Source of the DNA: Candidatus Desulfosporosinus nitrosoreducens
GTDB lineage: Bacteria; Bacillota; Desulfitobacteriia; Desulfitobacteriales; Desulfitobacteriaceae
Length of the DNA: 64,000 nucleotides
Assembly (NCBI RefSeq): GCF_030954495.1
Contig: NZ_JAVHUW010000067.1
Span: 52,338 to 116,337 of the forward strand
Reading direction: 5' to 3'
How positions within the stretch are numbered: position 1 is the first letter of the stretch; every line of letters starts with the position of its first letter. The notes beneath the pieces are model-generated. The model saw only the letters and a program-made list of their open reading frames with translations. It did no database searches and was not told the DNA's origin. A program made the position numbers and the translations under genes. Below, piece by piece: positions 8,928 to 17,786 of the stretch.

Positions 8928-9002
8928 TTAGATTCTAAAACTAGCACCACCGGCAAGAACGAGAGTTACGAGAACGGCAACTGCTTTTAATAATTTACTC
9001 AT
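8928..9002 (-). CDS. Very short hydrophobic peptide
   Basis: A 24-codon frame begins with MSKLLKAVAVLV and ends GGASFRI. A clear ribosome site (GGAGGTTTACCGCA) lies immediately upstream of the ATG. It reads like a lone signal/anchor helix with a positively charged N-terminus. It lies 37 bp before the HD-GYP gene. It resembles in style the 29-residue peptide at 12661. Its function is unknown, and it could be a leader peptide or a small membrane protein. Confidence 0.5.
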   Translation of the reverse strand: MSKLLKAVAVLVTLVLAGGASFRI

Positions 9003-9149
9003 TGCGGTAAACCTCCTTGATTTTTGTTACAGGGATAGTTTAACCGCTTCGCTCTTCTTCCGTTTCGCTTATCTTTTCGCTTCGCTCAAGGAAAATCAAA
9101 ACAAAGTTTCAAAATCTAATTATCAACAGGTCGGCCAAAGCTAACAAGT

Positions 9150-9803
9150 TTATTCATTTCTTAAAAAACGCAGTTTGCGATTGACAGCGTCAAGGGTTGC
9201 TTTAACCACTGCTTCCCGGTCATCATTCCGGACTAAAGCACACCCGGTCAGAGACTGTTCTCCGGCAGGAGCAATTAAAGTTATGGCTACTAAAGCGATC
9301 TGCCGCTTGGCAAGTTGGGTAATTCCAACATCCTCCGTCACAAACAGAAATTTATCTAACGTCAGTGGACTCAGGGCTTTAAGTGTTGCCTCCACGAACA
9401 AACGCAGCTTATTGTAGGATGACGATGGCCCTTGGGAAACCCCTTCAATCAGCTTATCCCCTGTCAATAATTCCACCTTCACCTCGGCCATGCCACTTAC
9501 CGTCCTGATTGTGACACCGACCAGTTTGGGGCGTGATGATTCCCTAATTGCAAAGGTATTTTCATCATCGTCTCCTATTTGGGCTACACTGATTTTTTTA
9601 TGATCGATTTGCAGTCCGAATTGCGCTGCAAAGACTGACTCTACGTCTCTCACGACCTGCTTTGGCGCTCTTCCCGAGCCTGCCAGAATATGAACTTCTT
9701 CGATGTCTCCCAGATTATTAACATTAATACGAGCAGTTATTACGGATTTGATTTGCTTTATTGCCTGCTCCCAGTCTTGGATTGAAAAAGCCACTTCCGA
9801 CAT
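9150..9803 (-). CDS. Conserved protein of unknown function
   Basis: A soluble protein of about 217 residues that I do not assign to a named family. Notable stretches are IEEVHILAGSGRAPKQVVRD near residue 40, DHKKISVAQIGDD near 75 and LVRNDDREAVVKATLDAVNR at the C-terminus. I recall similar proteins as uncharacterised in Peptococcaceae. There are no membrane segments and no cysteine clusters. The ATG at 9803 has a GAGGAG site seven bases upstream, better than the ATG at 9818. The gene stands alone, divergent from the gamma-carbonic anhydrase gene. Confidence 0.75.
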   Translation of the reverse strand: MSEVAFSIQDWEQAIKQIKSVITARINVNNLGDIEEVHILAGSGRAPKQVVRDVESVFAAQFGLQIDHKKISVAQIGDDDENTFAIRESSRPKLVGVTIRTVSGMAEVKVELLTGDKLIEGVSQGPSSSYNKLRLFVEATLKALSPLTLDKFLFVTEDVGITQLAKRQIALVAITLIAPAGEQSLTGCALVRNDDREAVVKATLDAVNRKLRFLRNE

Positions 9804-10079
9804 GAAAACACTCCTCAAACATTAAATGATTCCCTATTTTATTTTTTAGTTTGGTATTTAAGGTATTTTCGACGCAGAACTGTTTTTTCCTCCCGAACCT
9901 CCAGGGAAAAGTGCCAAAACCTTCGTTTAATTCGCTCTAACAAACCGGATAAGGGATTAATCAGAGGTTCTTGCTCTACTTCGCTGCTTTTGCTATTTGG
10001 CGTAACAGTCTATCCCACAGTATAATTGATTCAAAAACAAAATCCGTCATTTTTCTACAGTAACATAGGAGGCTGAACT

Positions 10080-10595
10080 ATGACCCAGATGAAGAGCAAA
10101 AAACCCCAGATAGATGCTAGTGTATTTTTGGCTGAAGGATGTAAAGTGACCGGGGACGTGACAATTGCCGAGCACTCCAGTGTATGGTACAACACCGTCA
10201 TTCGCGGCGACCTGGCTAAAATACACATCGGCACCTACACCAATATTCAGGACCTGGTAATGATCCATGTCAGTGGAAACCGGCCTGTAACTATTGAGGA
10301 CCATGTCACCGTCGGTCACTCAGCTATCCTCCACGGATGCACGATAGGCCAAGGGTCTCTTGTCGGTATGGGGGCGATCATTCTTGATGGCGCTGTTATT
10401 AGTGCAGAAACCTCCATTGCCGCCGGAACCCTCGTTCCCGGCAACAAAACCTATCCCCCCCGCGTTATGCTGATGGGAGCACCTGCCCGGGTCGCCAGAG
10501 AGCTTACGGAAACGGAAATTAAAATCATGCATGAAACCGCGGAACGTTATGCCCGCAAAGCTAAAGACGCTCAGTGTGATAAACCCGCTGATTAA
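10080..10595 (+). CDS. Gamma-carbonic anhydrase family protein
   Basis: A 171-residue left-handed parallel beta-helix protein made of hexapeptide repeats. Putative zinc-binding histidines occur in LVMIHVS and in the VGHSAILHGCTIG region. The motif SSVWYNTVIRGDLA and the C-terminal PPRVMLMGAPARVARELT are typical of the YrdA/PaaY/CamH group. These proteins may hydrate CO2, but many are not proven carbonic anhydrases. An AGGAGG site lies just before the ATG. It is followed by a terminator shared with convergent hcp. Confidence 0.88.
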   Translation: MTQMKSKKPQIDASVFLAEGCKVTGDVTIAEHSSVWYNTVIRGDLAKIHIGTYTNIQDLVMIHVSGNRPVTIEDHVTVGHSAILHGCTIGQGSLVGMGAIILDGAVISAETSIAAGTLVPGNKTYPPRVMLMGAPARVARELTETEIKIMHETAERYARKAKDAQCDKPAD

Positions 10596-10644
10596 GATTG
10601 TCCTGCCGCACTGGGGCGCTTTTAAGGAAAGGATGGCAAAACAG

Positions 10645-10693
10645 CAAAAGGGTTGCGATAAGCTGGATCAACCAGTTTGCCGCAACCCTTTTG
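10645..10693. terminator. Bidirectional intrinsic terminator
   Basis: A perfect 13-bp stem, CAAAAGGGTTGCG with CGCAACCCTTTTG, has a second smaller hairpin (AAGCTGG/CCAGTTT) inside its loop. T-rich sequence follows on both sides. It separates the convergent carbonic-anhydrase-like and hcp genes. Confidence 0.85.
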
Positions 10694-10707
10694 TTAATAC
10701 TTTTAAT

Positions 10708-12354
10708 TTAGCCCAAGAAAATTTTGAGGTCGTCTTCAACGTTAGTGATACCGGCAATGCCGAAGTTTTCTACCAACACTTTGACAACATTCGGGGATAA
10801 GAAGGCCGGAAGTGTCGGCCCTAAATGGATGTTTTTAACACCCAGGTAGAGTAAGGCGAGTAAGACGATAACTGCCTTTTGCTCATACCAGGCAATATTA
10901 TAAGAGATAGGAAGCTGATTAACGTTGTCCAGTCCAAAGACTTCTTTAAGTTTCAGAGCAATCACGGCCAGAGAGTAGGAATCGTTACATTGTCCGGCGT
11001 CGAGTACTCTGGGGATACCGCCGATATCACCTAAGTTAAGTTTATTGTATTTATATTTTGCACATCCGGCAGTGAGAATTACCGTATCTTTCGGCAGGGC
11101 CTCCGCAAAATTAGCGTAATAGTCACGGCTCTTCATACGGCCGTCGCAGCCTGCCATGACGAAGAAGCGCTTAATAGCTCCTGTTTTAACAGCGTCGACA
11201 ACTTTGTCGGCAAGTGCCAGAACTTGATTATGGGCAAAGCCTCCGACAATTTCACCGCTTTCGATTTCGGTCGGCGCCGGGCATTTCTTGGCATGTTCAA
11301 TGAGAGCCGAGAAATCTTTTGCCTTGCCGTCGGCACGGTCCGGAATATGCTTAATGCCTTCAAAGCCCACCACGCCTGTGGTATAAAGGCGATCCTTGTA
11401 AGAATCTTTAGGTGGTATGAGACAATTGGTGGTCAGGAAGATCGGACCGTTGAAGGATTCAAACTCTTTGTCCTGTTTGTACCAAGCGTTTCCATAGTTG
11501 CCCACGAAATTATCGTATTTCTTAAAGGCGGGATAGTAGTGAGCCGGAAGCATCTCACCATGAGTATAGACATCAACACCCGTTCCCTGAGTTTGAATCA
11601 ACAGTTCTTCCAGATCTTTCAGATCATGGCCGCTGATTAAAATAGCGGGATTATTTCTAACTCCAATATTTACTTTGGTCAATTCAGGATTACCGTAAGT
11701 TGTGGTATTGGCTTTATCCAGGAGAGCCATGACTTCAACGCCGTGTTTGCCGGCTTCCAAAACGAGAGCGACAAGATCATCTGCCGACAGTGTGTCATCT
11801 AAAGTAGCCACCAGAGCTTTTTCAATGAACGCAAAGATTTCATCTTCCTGGTGAGCTAAGGTATAGGCGTGTTCGGCGTAGGCTGACATTCCTTTCAAGC
11901 CATAGGTAAGCAATTGCCTTAACGAACGAACATCTTCATTCTCTGTTGTTAAGACTCCGACGAGGGCTGCTTTATGATCAAATTCAGCGGCAGAAGCCGT
12001 CCAGGTTGCCGCATCATGTAAGTCCACAGGAATTGTTCCACCGGCTTTAATAATTTCTTGTTTTAGTTCAGCGCGGAGTTTAAGTCCTTCTTCAATTCTG
12101 GCTACAAACCGGCTTCTATCGAAGTTGGCATTCGTAATTGTGGCAAAAAGGCTTTCCATAATAAATTTATCGATTTCCGGCCGGACAATCCCCATAGCAC
12201 GCCCTTGAAGCGCAAAAACAGAAATGCCTTTTAAGGTGTAAATGAGAAGGTCCTGTAAATTAGCGACGTTTTCTGTCTTCCCGCACACTCCTTTAATCGT
12301 GCAGCCGGTTCCTTTTGCTGTTTCCTGACATTGATAGCAAAACATACTCATCAT
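10708..12354 (-). CDS. hcp: Hybrid cluster protein / hydroxylamine reductase
   Basis: A 548-residue class I hybrid cluster protein. These iron-sulfur-oxygen enzymes reduce nitric oxide or hydroxylamine and act in nitrosative stress defence. The N-terminal cluster ligands C6, C9, C18 and C24 follow the C-x2-C-x8-C-x5-C spacing. Hybrid-cluster ligands are visible in GHDLKDLEE, HGEMLPAHYYP, TTNCLIPP, AGCDGRMKSRDYY, TAGCAKYKYN, DAGQCNDSYS and WYEQKAV. Length is normal for class I. The ATG at 12354 has a GGGGGAAGC site. A CRP/HcpR-like palindrome lies 105 bp upstream, consistent with nitrosative-stress control. No hcr reductase gene is adjacent. Confidence 0.97.
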   Translation of the reverse strand: MMSMFCYQCQETAKGTGCTIKGVCGKTENVANLQDLLIYTLKGISVFALQGRAMGIVRPEIDKFIMESLFATITNANFDRSRFVARIEEGLKLRAELKQEIIKAGGTIPVDLHDAATWTASAAEFDHKAALVGVLTTENEDVRSLRQLLTYGLKGMSAYAEHAYTLAHQEDEIFAFIEKALVATLDDTLSADDLVALVLEAGKHGVEVMALLDKANTTTYGNPELTKVNIGVRNNPAILISGHDLKDLEELLIQTQGTGVDVYTHGEMLPAHYYPAFKKYDNFVGNYGNAWYKQDKEFESFNGPIFLTTNCLIPPKDSYKDRLYTTGVVGFEGIKHIPDRADGKAKDFSALIEHAKKCPAPTEIESGEIVGGFAHNQVLALADKVVDAVKTGAIKRFFVMAGCDGRMKSRDYYANFAEALPKDTVILTAGCAKYKYNKLNLGDIGGIPRVLDAGQCNDSYSLAVIALKLKEVFGLDNVNQLPISYNIAWYEQKAVIVLLALLYLGVKNIHLGPTLPAFLSPNVVKVLVENFGIAGITNVEDDLKIFLG

Positions 12355-12458
12355 GCTTCCCCCTAAATCTTATTTGAATTTTTGTTGTAACTCAACTTGA
12401 CAATAGTAAGTTTAAATCAAATTTCAAGTGCAAACTGTGACTATGTAGATTCTTTTGG

Positions 12459-12474
12459 TGTGAGAAAAGTCACA
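12459..12474 (-). promoter_or_regulatory. CRP/FNR-family (HcpR-type) operator candidate
   Basis: TGTGAGAAAAGTCACA is a perfect TGTGA-N6-TCACA palindrome, extended by one more matched pair (G...C). It lies about 105 bp upstream of hcp. HcpR, a CRP/FNR regulator that controls hcp in many anaerobes, is reported to bind TTGTGA-N6-TCACAA-like sites. The assignment is by motif only; no hcpR gene lies in the window. Confidence 0.65.
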
Positions 12475-12660
12475 CTGAGCAAGGCACAACGTTTATGGAT
12501 TGAAAGTAACTTTTAGGATATTTTGTTTGAAATAGGCAATGAAAAAGGGAGAACGTCGCCAACAGTCGAAAAACAAATAAGAATAAAACCTGGAAGGAAA
12601 TTCCATAACTATGTAGAAACCTGTATTTATCAACAACTCTAAAGGAGAGATATTAAAGCA

Positions 12661-12750
12661 ATGAAATTAATTATTATCTTAATGTTGCTTGGTGTTGCCT
12701 TATCTGCAACAAAAGCCCTGTCTTCCGTTGATCAATACGGTAATGGCTAG
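12661..12750 (+). CDS. Very short hydrophobic peptide
   Basis: A 29-codon frame starts MKLIIILMLLGVALSA and ends in a polar tail VDQYGNG. AAAGGAGAG lies upstream, with a rather long 13-base spacing. It could be a secreted or membrane-inserted micropeptide. It is followed by a clear terminator and lies divergent from hcp, across the CRP/HcpR-like palindrome. Expression and function are unknown. Confidence 0.45.
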   Translation: MKLIIILMLLGVALSATKALSSVDQYGNG

Positions 12751-12767
12751 AGCCTTCCCACTGTGAC

Positions 12768-12809
12768 AAAATAAAGGACCTTGGCAAAGGCTGAGGTCCT
12801 TTATTTTTG
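12768..12809. terminator. Bidirectional intrinsic terminator
   Basis: An inverted repeat pairs AAAATAAAGGACC with GGTCCTTTATTTTT, with a paired inner TTGGC/GCTGA region and T-tracts on both strands. It ends the small peptide transcript and the long minus-strand efflux cluster. Confidence 0.85.
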
Positions 12810-12855
12810 TTCTAGACTCAATATACAGATAATCCCCGTGGCGTTTGCTCAAAGA

Positions 12856-14715
12856 TCAGGAAATACGTTCCTCAGTGGAATCATACCCCATTTGACTTAT
12901 GACCATTTCGTAATAGGCGCCTTTGTTGTCCATAAGTTCCGCGTGAGTTCCGCTCTCCAGAATTTCTCCCTGGCCTATGACCATAATTTTATCGGCATCA
13001 CGAATTGTTGAAAGCCGGTGGGCGATTAAAAAGCTGGTGCGGTTGCTCATAAGCGTCAGCAAGGCATGCTGAATTTCCTTTTCCGTTTTGGTATCGACAC
13101 TGCTTGTGGCTTCATCTAAGACTAAAATCGGAGCGTCGCATAAAATGGCCCGGGCAATTGCCAGCAATTGCCGCTGGCCTTGGCTGAGGTTGTCTGTACT
13201 GCCGGTTACAATCGTCTCATAGCCTTTGGGCAAGCGGGATATAAACTCGTCGGCATGAGCCAGCTTGGCGGCCTCTTTAACTTCCTGATCCGAAGCGCTT
13301 GGCCTTGAATATCGGATATTGTCGTAGATGGTTCCCGTAAATAAGCAAGTGTCCTGCAAAACGACGGAAAAACAGTTTCTGAGACTTGCTCTGGAAATTT
13401 CCGTGATGTCTGTATCATCGATCATGATTTTCCCTTGATTTAAATCATAAAAGCGGGTCAAGAGGTTGACAATCGTTGTTTTTCCGGCACCGGTTTCGCC
13501 GACCAAAGCAATGACTTCTCCGGGACTGACCCGGAAATTTATGTTTTTCAGAACCGGCCTGCCGGGATTATAGAAAAAGGATACATCGCGGAACTCAACC
13601 TCTCCTTTAGGATTGGTGAGTTCTATAAAACTGTCCTTGTCAGGGGCTTCTTCGGCTTCATCCATGATTTCAAACACTCTTTCCGCACCGGCCAGAGCCG
13701 ACTGAATGTTGTTGAACATTCCGGCTATATTATTCAGCGGCTGACCAAACTGTTTGGAATAGGTAAGAAAGCTCACCACGACCCCGACGGTTATCACGCC
13801 CTTCACCGACAGTATCCCTCCGGCACAGGCGATACAAGTAAAGCTTAAGTTATTGATGACGTTCATGAACGGCATCATAAAGCCGGACCAGATCTGGGCT
13901 TTAGTGGAGTAATCGCAGAGTTCCTGGTTCAGGCGGTCAAAGTCGGCTAAAACGGTATGTTGGCGGTTGAAGGCCTTAACCATTTTAAGTCCGACAATGT
14001 TTTCTTCAATAACGCCGTTTAAAGCGCCCAGTTTTTGCTGCTGCCCTAAAAAATAGCTCCGGCTTCGGCTGGCAATAGTCTTAGTCAGACCAAAAAACAA
14101 AGGAATCGAGATCAAGGCAACGAGGGTTAGTACCGGACTCAGAAGCAGCATCATGACAAAGGAGCCGGTTATAGTAAAGATACTGGCTATCAGCTGCGTT
14201 GTCGTCTGGGAAATAGTCGTGCTGATATTATCAACATCGTTGGTTATCCGGCTCATGGTATCCCCATGAGATCTATTGTCGTAAAAATTCAGGGGAATCC
14301 TCTGAAGTTTGGCAAAGAACTCCGTGCGGATATGCTTTACCAGCCTCTGAGTAACTTTAGCCATCAGTATGCCGTTAAACGTATCCATAAGCCAGCTTAC
14401 TGAGTAACACAAAACAAGGGCTGAAAGAATTGTTGTTAAAAGAGAACTGTCCACCAAATTTGTTTTTGTATTAAACGTATTAATGGCTTTACCCAATAAA
14501 AAAGGTGTGAACAGGGAAACGGTGGCGGAAATGATCGTCAAGGCTATCGCCAGCAAGAAGGATTTTCGCCACAACATAAAAATCTTCAACAACCTGAGAA
14601 GCGTGACTTTTGTGTTTTTGGGTTTTGCTGTCGGGGCAAAGCGACGAGGTCCGCCCCCGCCCATTCTTCCCAAATTAGGCATATTCTCATAGTTTTTATT
14701 AATTGCCTGTGCCAT
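12856..14715 (-). CDS. Half-size ABC exporter, consensus-site partner
   Basis: A type IV (MsbA/LmrA-like) ABC exporter with a six-helix transmembrane domain (about 45-335) and an ATPase domain. Walker A is GETGAGKT, the signature is LSQGQRQ, Walker B LVLDEAT keeps the catalytic Glu, and the switch histidine is in IAHRLST. The N-terminal tail is Gly/Arg-rich. A TTG at 14721 is possible, but the ATG at 14715 has an AGGGGGTT ribosome site. It overlaps the end of the upstream exporter gene, whose nucleotide site is degenerate, so the two probably form a heterodimer. Substrate is unknown; drug or lipid export is likely from the neighbouring RND pump. Confidence 0.93.
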   Translation of the reverse strand: MAQAINKNYENMPNLGRMGGGGPRRFAPTAKPKNTKVTLLRLLKIFMLWRKSFLLAIALTIISATVSLFTPFLLGKAINTFNTKTNLVDSSLLTTILSALVLCYSVSWLMDTFNGILMAKVTQRLVKHIRTEFFAKLQRIPLNFYDNRSHGDTMSRITNDVDNISTTISQTTTQLIASIFTITGSFVMMLLLSPVLTLVALISIPLFFGLTKTIASRSRSYFLGQQQKLGALNGVIEENIVGLKMVKAFNRQHTVLADFDRLNQELCDYSTKAQIWSGFMMPFMNVINNLSFTCIACAGGILSVKGVITVGVVVSFLTYSKQFGQPLNNIAGMFNNIQSALAGAERVFEIMDEAEEAPDKDSFIELTNPKGEVEFRDVSFFYNPGRPVLKNINFRVSPGEVIALVGETGAGKTTIVNLLTRFYDLNQGKIMIDDTDITEISRASLRNCFSVVLQDTCLFTGTIYDNIRYSRPSASDQEVKEAAKLAHADEFISRLPKGYETIVTGSTDNLSQGQRQLLAIARAILCDAPILVLDEATSSVDTKTEKEIQHALLTLMSNRTSFLIAHRLSTIRDADKIMVIGQGEILESGTHAELMDNKGAYYEMVISQMGYDSTEERIS

Positions 14716-16444
14716 AAGCAACCCCCTTCATGTCGCCGCCGATTTGGGAGTCGAAAATCCCTTTGTACGTATTGCAGGACTCAAGTAGTTCCTGATGGCT
14801 GCCAAATCCGACCTTCACACCATTGTCGAGCACAAGAATCTTATCGGCGAACATGGCCGTACCTATTCTTTGGGTAATCATAATGACTGTTTTGTCAGCA
14901 TCCATAGTTCTCAGGCCGCGTCTGACTTTTGCTTCCGTAACGGCGTCAAGGGCGCTTGTACAGTCGTCTAAAATCAAAAGCGGCGCCTGCTTGACCAGAG
15001 CCCGGGCAATGGAAAGGCGTTGCTTTTGACCACCGGAAAGGTTTACCCCGCCCTGGCCTAAATTGCTTTCGTATTGGGACGGCATCAATTGAATAAAATC
15101 ATCGGCCTGGGCCACCCGAGCCGCTTTAATAATTTCTTCCTTAGAGGCCTGGGGATTGCCCCAGGCTATATTATCTAAAATAGTTCCCGTAAACAGCATG
15201 CTCTTTTGGGGTGCTAAAGCGATCTGATCCCTTAGAGCATTGCAATCAATAGTTTTTATATCCATACCATTTAAATAAATCGTGCCTTTTTCAAGATCGT
15301 AAAAGTGCAGGCAGAGCCAGACAAGTGTCGATTTCCCCGAACCGGTCGGCCCGATAATCGCCAGGGATTCTCCCTGCTTAATCTTAAAGCTAAGATTTTT
15401 TATAATCGGTATTCCGCTTCCACTGGGATAGGCGAAGGTTACATCCTCAAAAGCAAGCTCCCCGAGTCCTTGCCCGGGCGTCTGTTCAGAGCCTTTAAAA
15501 TCCTCTTCGCTGTTCAGCACTTCGTTGACTCTCTCCGTCGAGGCTTTCGTTCTGACAAAGGTGTTAAAAACGTTCGTAATCATAATGAGAGACGCCAAAA
15601 TTTGGGCCATATAATTAATGAAAGCCGCAACTTTCCCGACTTCGATATCTCCCCGGCCAAAGAAAATACTGCCGACATAAAGGATCAAGGCTATTCCGAA
15701 ATTGATCGTCAAAGACATCAGCGGGGAGAAGTAGGCAATCACCATCTGCGAAGACACGGTTTTATTAGCTAAATCCGAATTCGTGCGGTCAAATTTTTCT
15801 TCCTCATCCTTATATCGTCCGAAAGCCTTTACCAGCCTTATTCCCATAAGATATTCCTGGACAACCGTGTTAACTTTGTCAATAGCATACTGGACTTTAG
15901 CGAAACGTATATAACTCAATCTCATGCTGATCACAATAAAAATTGCCACCAGAGCAATTACGAGAAAGAGGATAGAGCTCAATTGAAGGCTCAGCACGAC
16001 TGCTAAAATGATGCTGCCTAAACAAGTAACAGGCGCTTTAAAAAAAATCCTCATCATGCCGTTAATAAATTGGGTTATCTGTGAAATGTCGTTCGTCATT
16101 CGGGTTATCAGCGAACCGCTTTCGATTTTATCGGCACTGATTTCAGAGAAATTGATAATCCTGGTAAAAACATCATAACGCAAATCCGCACCAAAGCTTT
16201 GGGATACTTTGCTTGCCAAAACACTCCGGGTGGCTGCAAAGCAGGCTCCCACAGCGGTAATTGTCAGCATCAGCAAGCCCAGCTTGAGTACGGTTCCCAC
16301 TTGACTGTTTTTTACACCCTCGTCGATGATATGGGCCATAATCGTCGGCTGCAGCAAGTCGCAGATAGCTTCAAAAAAAACACAGCTGACTGCCGTGATA
16401 AACAGCCATTTATATTTATGAAAGTAGTGCTTATAAATACCCAT
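14699..16444 (-). CDS. Half-size ABC exporter, degenerate-site partner
   Basis: A 581-residue ABC exporter with six membrane helices and a C-terminal ATPase. Walker A GPTGSGKS and signature LSGGQKQR are intact. Walker B reads LLILDDCTSAL, with Asp in place of the catalytic Glu, and the switch motif is ITQRIG with Gln instead of His. This is the classic asymmetry of heterodimeric exporters such as TM287/288 or BmrCD, in which one ATP site does not hydrolyse. Its stop overlaps the partner gene by 17 bp. It follows the membrane-fusion lipoprotein gene, with a strong palindrome at 16488-16516 between them. Confidence 0.93.
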   Translation of the reverse strand: MGIYKHYFHKYKWLFITAVSCVFFEAICDLLQPTIMAHIIDEGVKNSQVGTVLKLGLLMLTITAVGACFAATRSVLASKVSQSFGADLRYDVFTRIINFSEISADKIESGSLITRMTNDISQITQFINGMMRIFFKAPVTCLGSIILAVVLSLQLSSILFLVIALVAIFIVISMRLSYIRFAKVQYAIDKVNTVVQEYLMGIRLVKAFGRYKDEEEKFDRTNSDLANKTVSSQMVIAYFSPLMSLTINFGIALILYVGSIFFGRGDIEVGKVAAFINYMAQILASLIMITNVFNTFVRTKASTERVNEVLNSEEDFKGSEQTPGQGLGELAFEDVTFAYPSGSGIPIIKNLSFKIKQGESLAIIGPTGSGKSTLVWLCLHFYDLEKGTIYLNGMDIKTIDCNALRDQIALAPQKSMLFTGTILDNIAWGNPQASKEEIIKAARVAQADDFIQLMPSQYESNLGQGGVNLSGGQKQRLSIARALVKQAPLLILDDCTSALDAVTEAKVRRGLRTMDADKTVIMITQRIGTAMFADKILVLDNGVKVGFGSHQELLESCNTYKGIFDSQIGGDMKGVAYGTGN

Positions 16445-16487
16445 TCTTTCTATTTTCCTGCCTTTTTTGAGAATAGGACAGTAATTC

Positions 16488-16516
16488 CGCGCTAGCGCTC
16501 TCTGAGCGCTAGCGCG
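16488..16516. repeat. Nested palindrome between efflux genes
   Basis: A perfect 13-bp stem, CGCGCTAGCGCTC with GAGCGCTAGCGCG, has a three-base loop. Each arm also contains the self-complementary GCGCTAGCGC. No T-tract follows on either strand, so it is a poor terminator. It could be an mRNA-stabilising or processing hairpin between the RND and ABC parts of the cluster, or a protein site. Confidence 0.7.
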
Positions 16517-16539
16517 ATAATACCCGATTGGCTGGATAG

Positions 16540-17781
16540 TTATTTACCTTGAGATTTTTTGATATTGACTTTTTGTCCATCATTTAAGAAAATCTGTCCT
16601 TCAGTGATGACATTATCTCCGTCTTTCAGACCGCTCACGACCTCGGTAATTTTATCATTGGAAACTCCCAGTACAACCGGAACCTTGTTCACTGTATTTT
16701 TCTCCACAACATCAATATAAGCGACCCCATCCTCCATCGTAATCGCCTCATTCGGTACTGTCAGAACATTGTTTTTCTGCTCAGAAGGAAGTATCACTTT
16801 GGCATACATTCCTGATTTCAGTTCGTTGCCGGCATTAGCTATATTGACATCAACTTCGTAGGAATTTGTTTTGCTGTCCGCCGCGGGACTTATTAAATTA
16901 ATCGTGCCGCTGAATTGCTTGTCATTAAGAGCACTTACCTTCACAGGCACCGTTTGACCTTTTTGAAGCTGAACCAACATCTTATCCGGAACATTAATTT
17001 TAGCTACTACCGTTGTTGTGTCGATCACCGTAAAAGCCGGAGTTGCACTGGAAGTAATCTCACCAACATCGGCATTGCGAACGGAAACCGTTCCGGCAAT
17101 CGGGGAAGTTAAGACTGTATTCTGGACCTGAACCGCTGCATAATTCACGGCTGATTCCGCTTGTTGAACCTGGGCTTGAGCCGACTGAACGGACTGAGGG
17201 CCCAGTTGATCTTTCAGCAAAGAAAGGCTGGAATTTGCCGAGTTAAGAGCAATCGTTGCTTCATCCAATTTCTGTTTGTCGGCATCAAGACTTTGTTGGG
17301 AAAGGGCCCCGGCATTGTAAAGCGTTTGATCCTTATTATACGTATCCTGGATATTGTCAAACGCTACCTGAGCGTTTTGCTGCGTTTGTTCCGCTTGCAG
17401 AAGCTGCTGCTGATACCCTGATCCTTTAGCTTTATCATAATTCACTTGGTTTCCCGCCAGATTTGCTTGCTGCTGCTGAAGCTGAGCCTGCAAATCACTG
17501 GCATCAAGGGTTAAAAGCACCTGCCCTTTTTGGACTTCATTGCCGACATCCGCTTGCACTGTAGCAATTTTTCCGGAAATCTTGGGTGAAAGGGTTATCT
17601 CCTGAATCGGTTTTAGCTGACTGGAGTATTCAACATCCGTCGTTATTGCCCCCCTGACTACCGGAGTTACACTAACATTCGTTGAGCTCTGTTTTACCGC
17701 CGGGGTCCCGCAAGCTGTTAAAAAAAGTGTCAGGCCAATGCACCCAGCCGAAACTATTCTGCGCTTATTAATATACCTCAT
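16540..17781 (-). CDS. RND efflux membrane-fusion (adaptor) lipoprotein
   Basis: A 413-residue HlyD/AcrA-type adaptor. It starts with a signal peptide ending in the lipobox LTACG, so it is a membrane-anchored lipoprotein. A lipoyl-like half domain (GNEVQKGQVLLTLDASDL) leads into a long Gln/Ala-rich coiled-coil hairpin (about 90-215). Next come the second lipoyl half (LTSPIAGTVSVRNADVGE) and the beta-barrel and membrane-proximal domains. The gene is 5 bp downstream of the RND transporter gene. In single-membrane Firmicutes such adaptors work without an outer-membrane channel. Confidence 0.94.
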   Translation of the reverse strand: MRYINKRRIVSAGCIGLTLFLTACGTPAVKQSSTNVSVTPVVRGAITTDVEYSSQLKPIQEITLSPKISGKIATVQADVGNEVQKGQVLLTLDASDLQAQLQQQQANLAGNQVNYDKAKGSGYQQQLLQAEQTQQNAQVAFDNIQDTYNKDQTLYNAGALSQQSLDADKQKLDEATIALNSANSSLSLLKDQLGPQSVQSAQAQVQQAESAVNYAAVQVQNTVLTSPIAGTVSVRNADVGEITSSATPAFTVIDTTTVVAKINVPDKMLVQLQKGQTVPVKVSALNDKQFSGTINLISPAADSKTNSYEVDVNIANAGNELKSGMYAKVILPSEQKNNVLTVPNEAITMEDGVAYIDVVEKNTVNKVPVVLGVSNDKITEVVSGLKDGDNVITEGQIFLNDGQKVNIKKSQGK

Positions 17782-17786
17782 AATTC

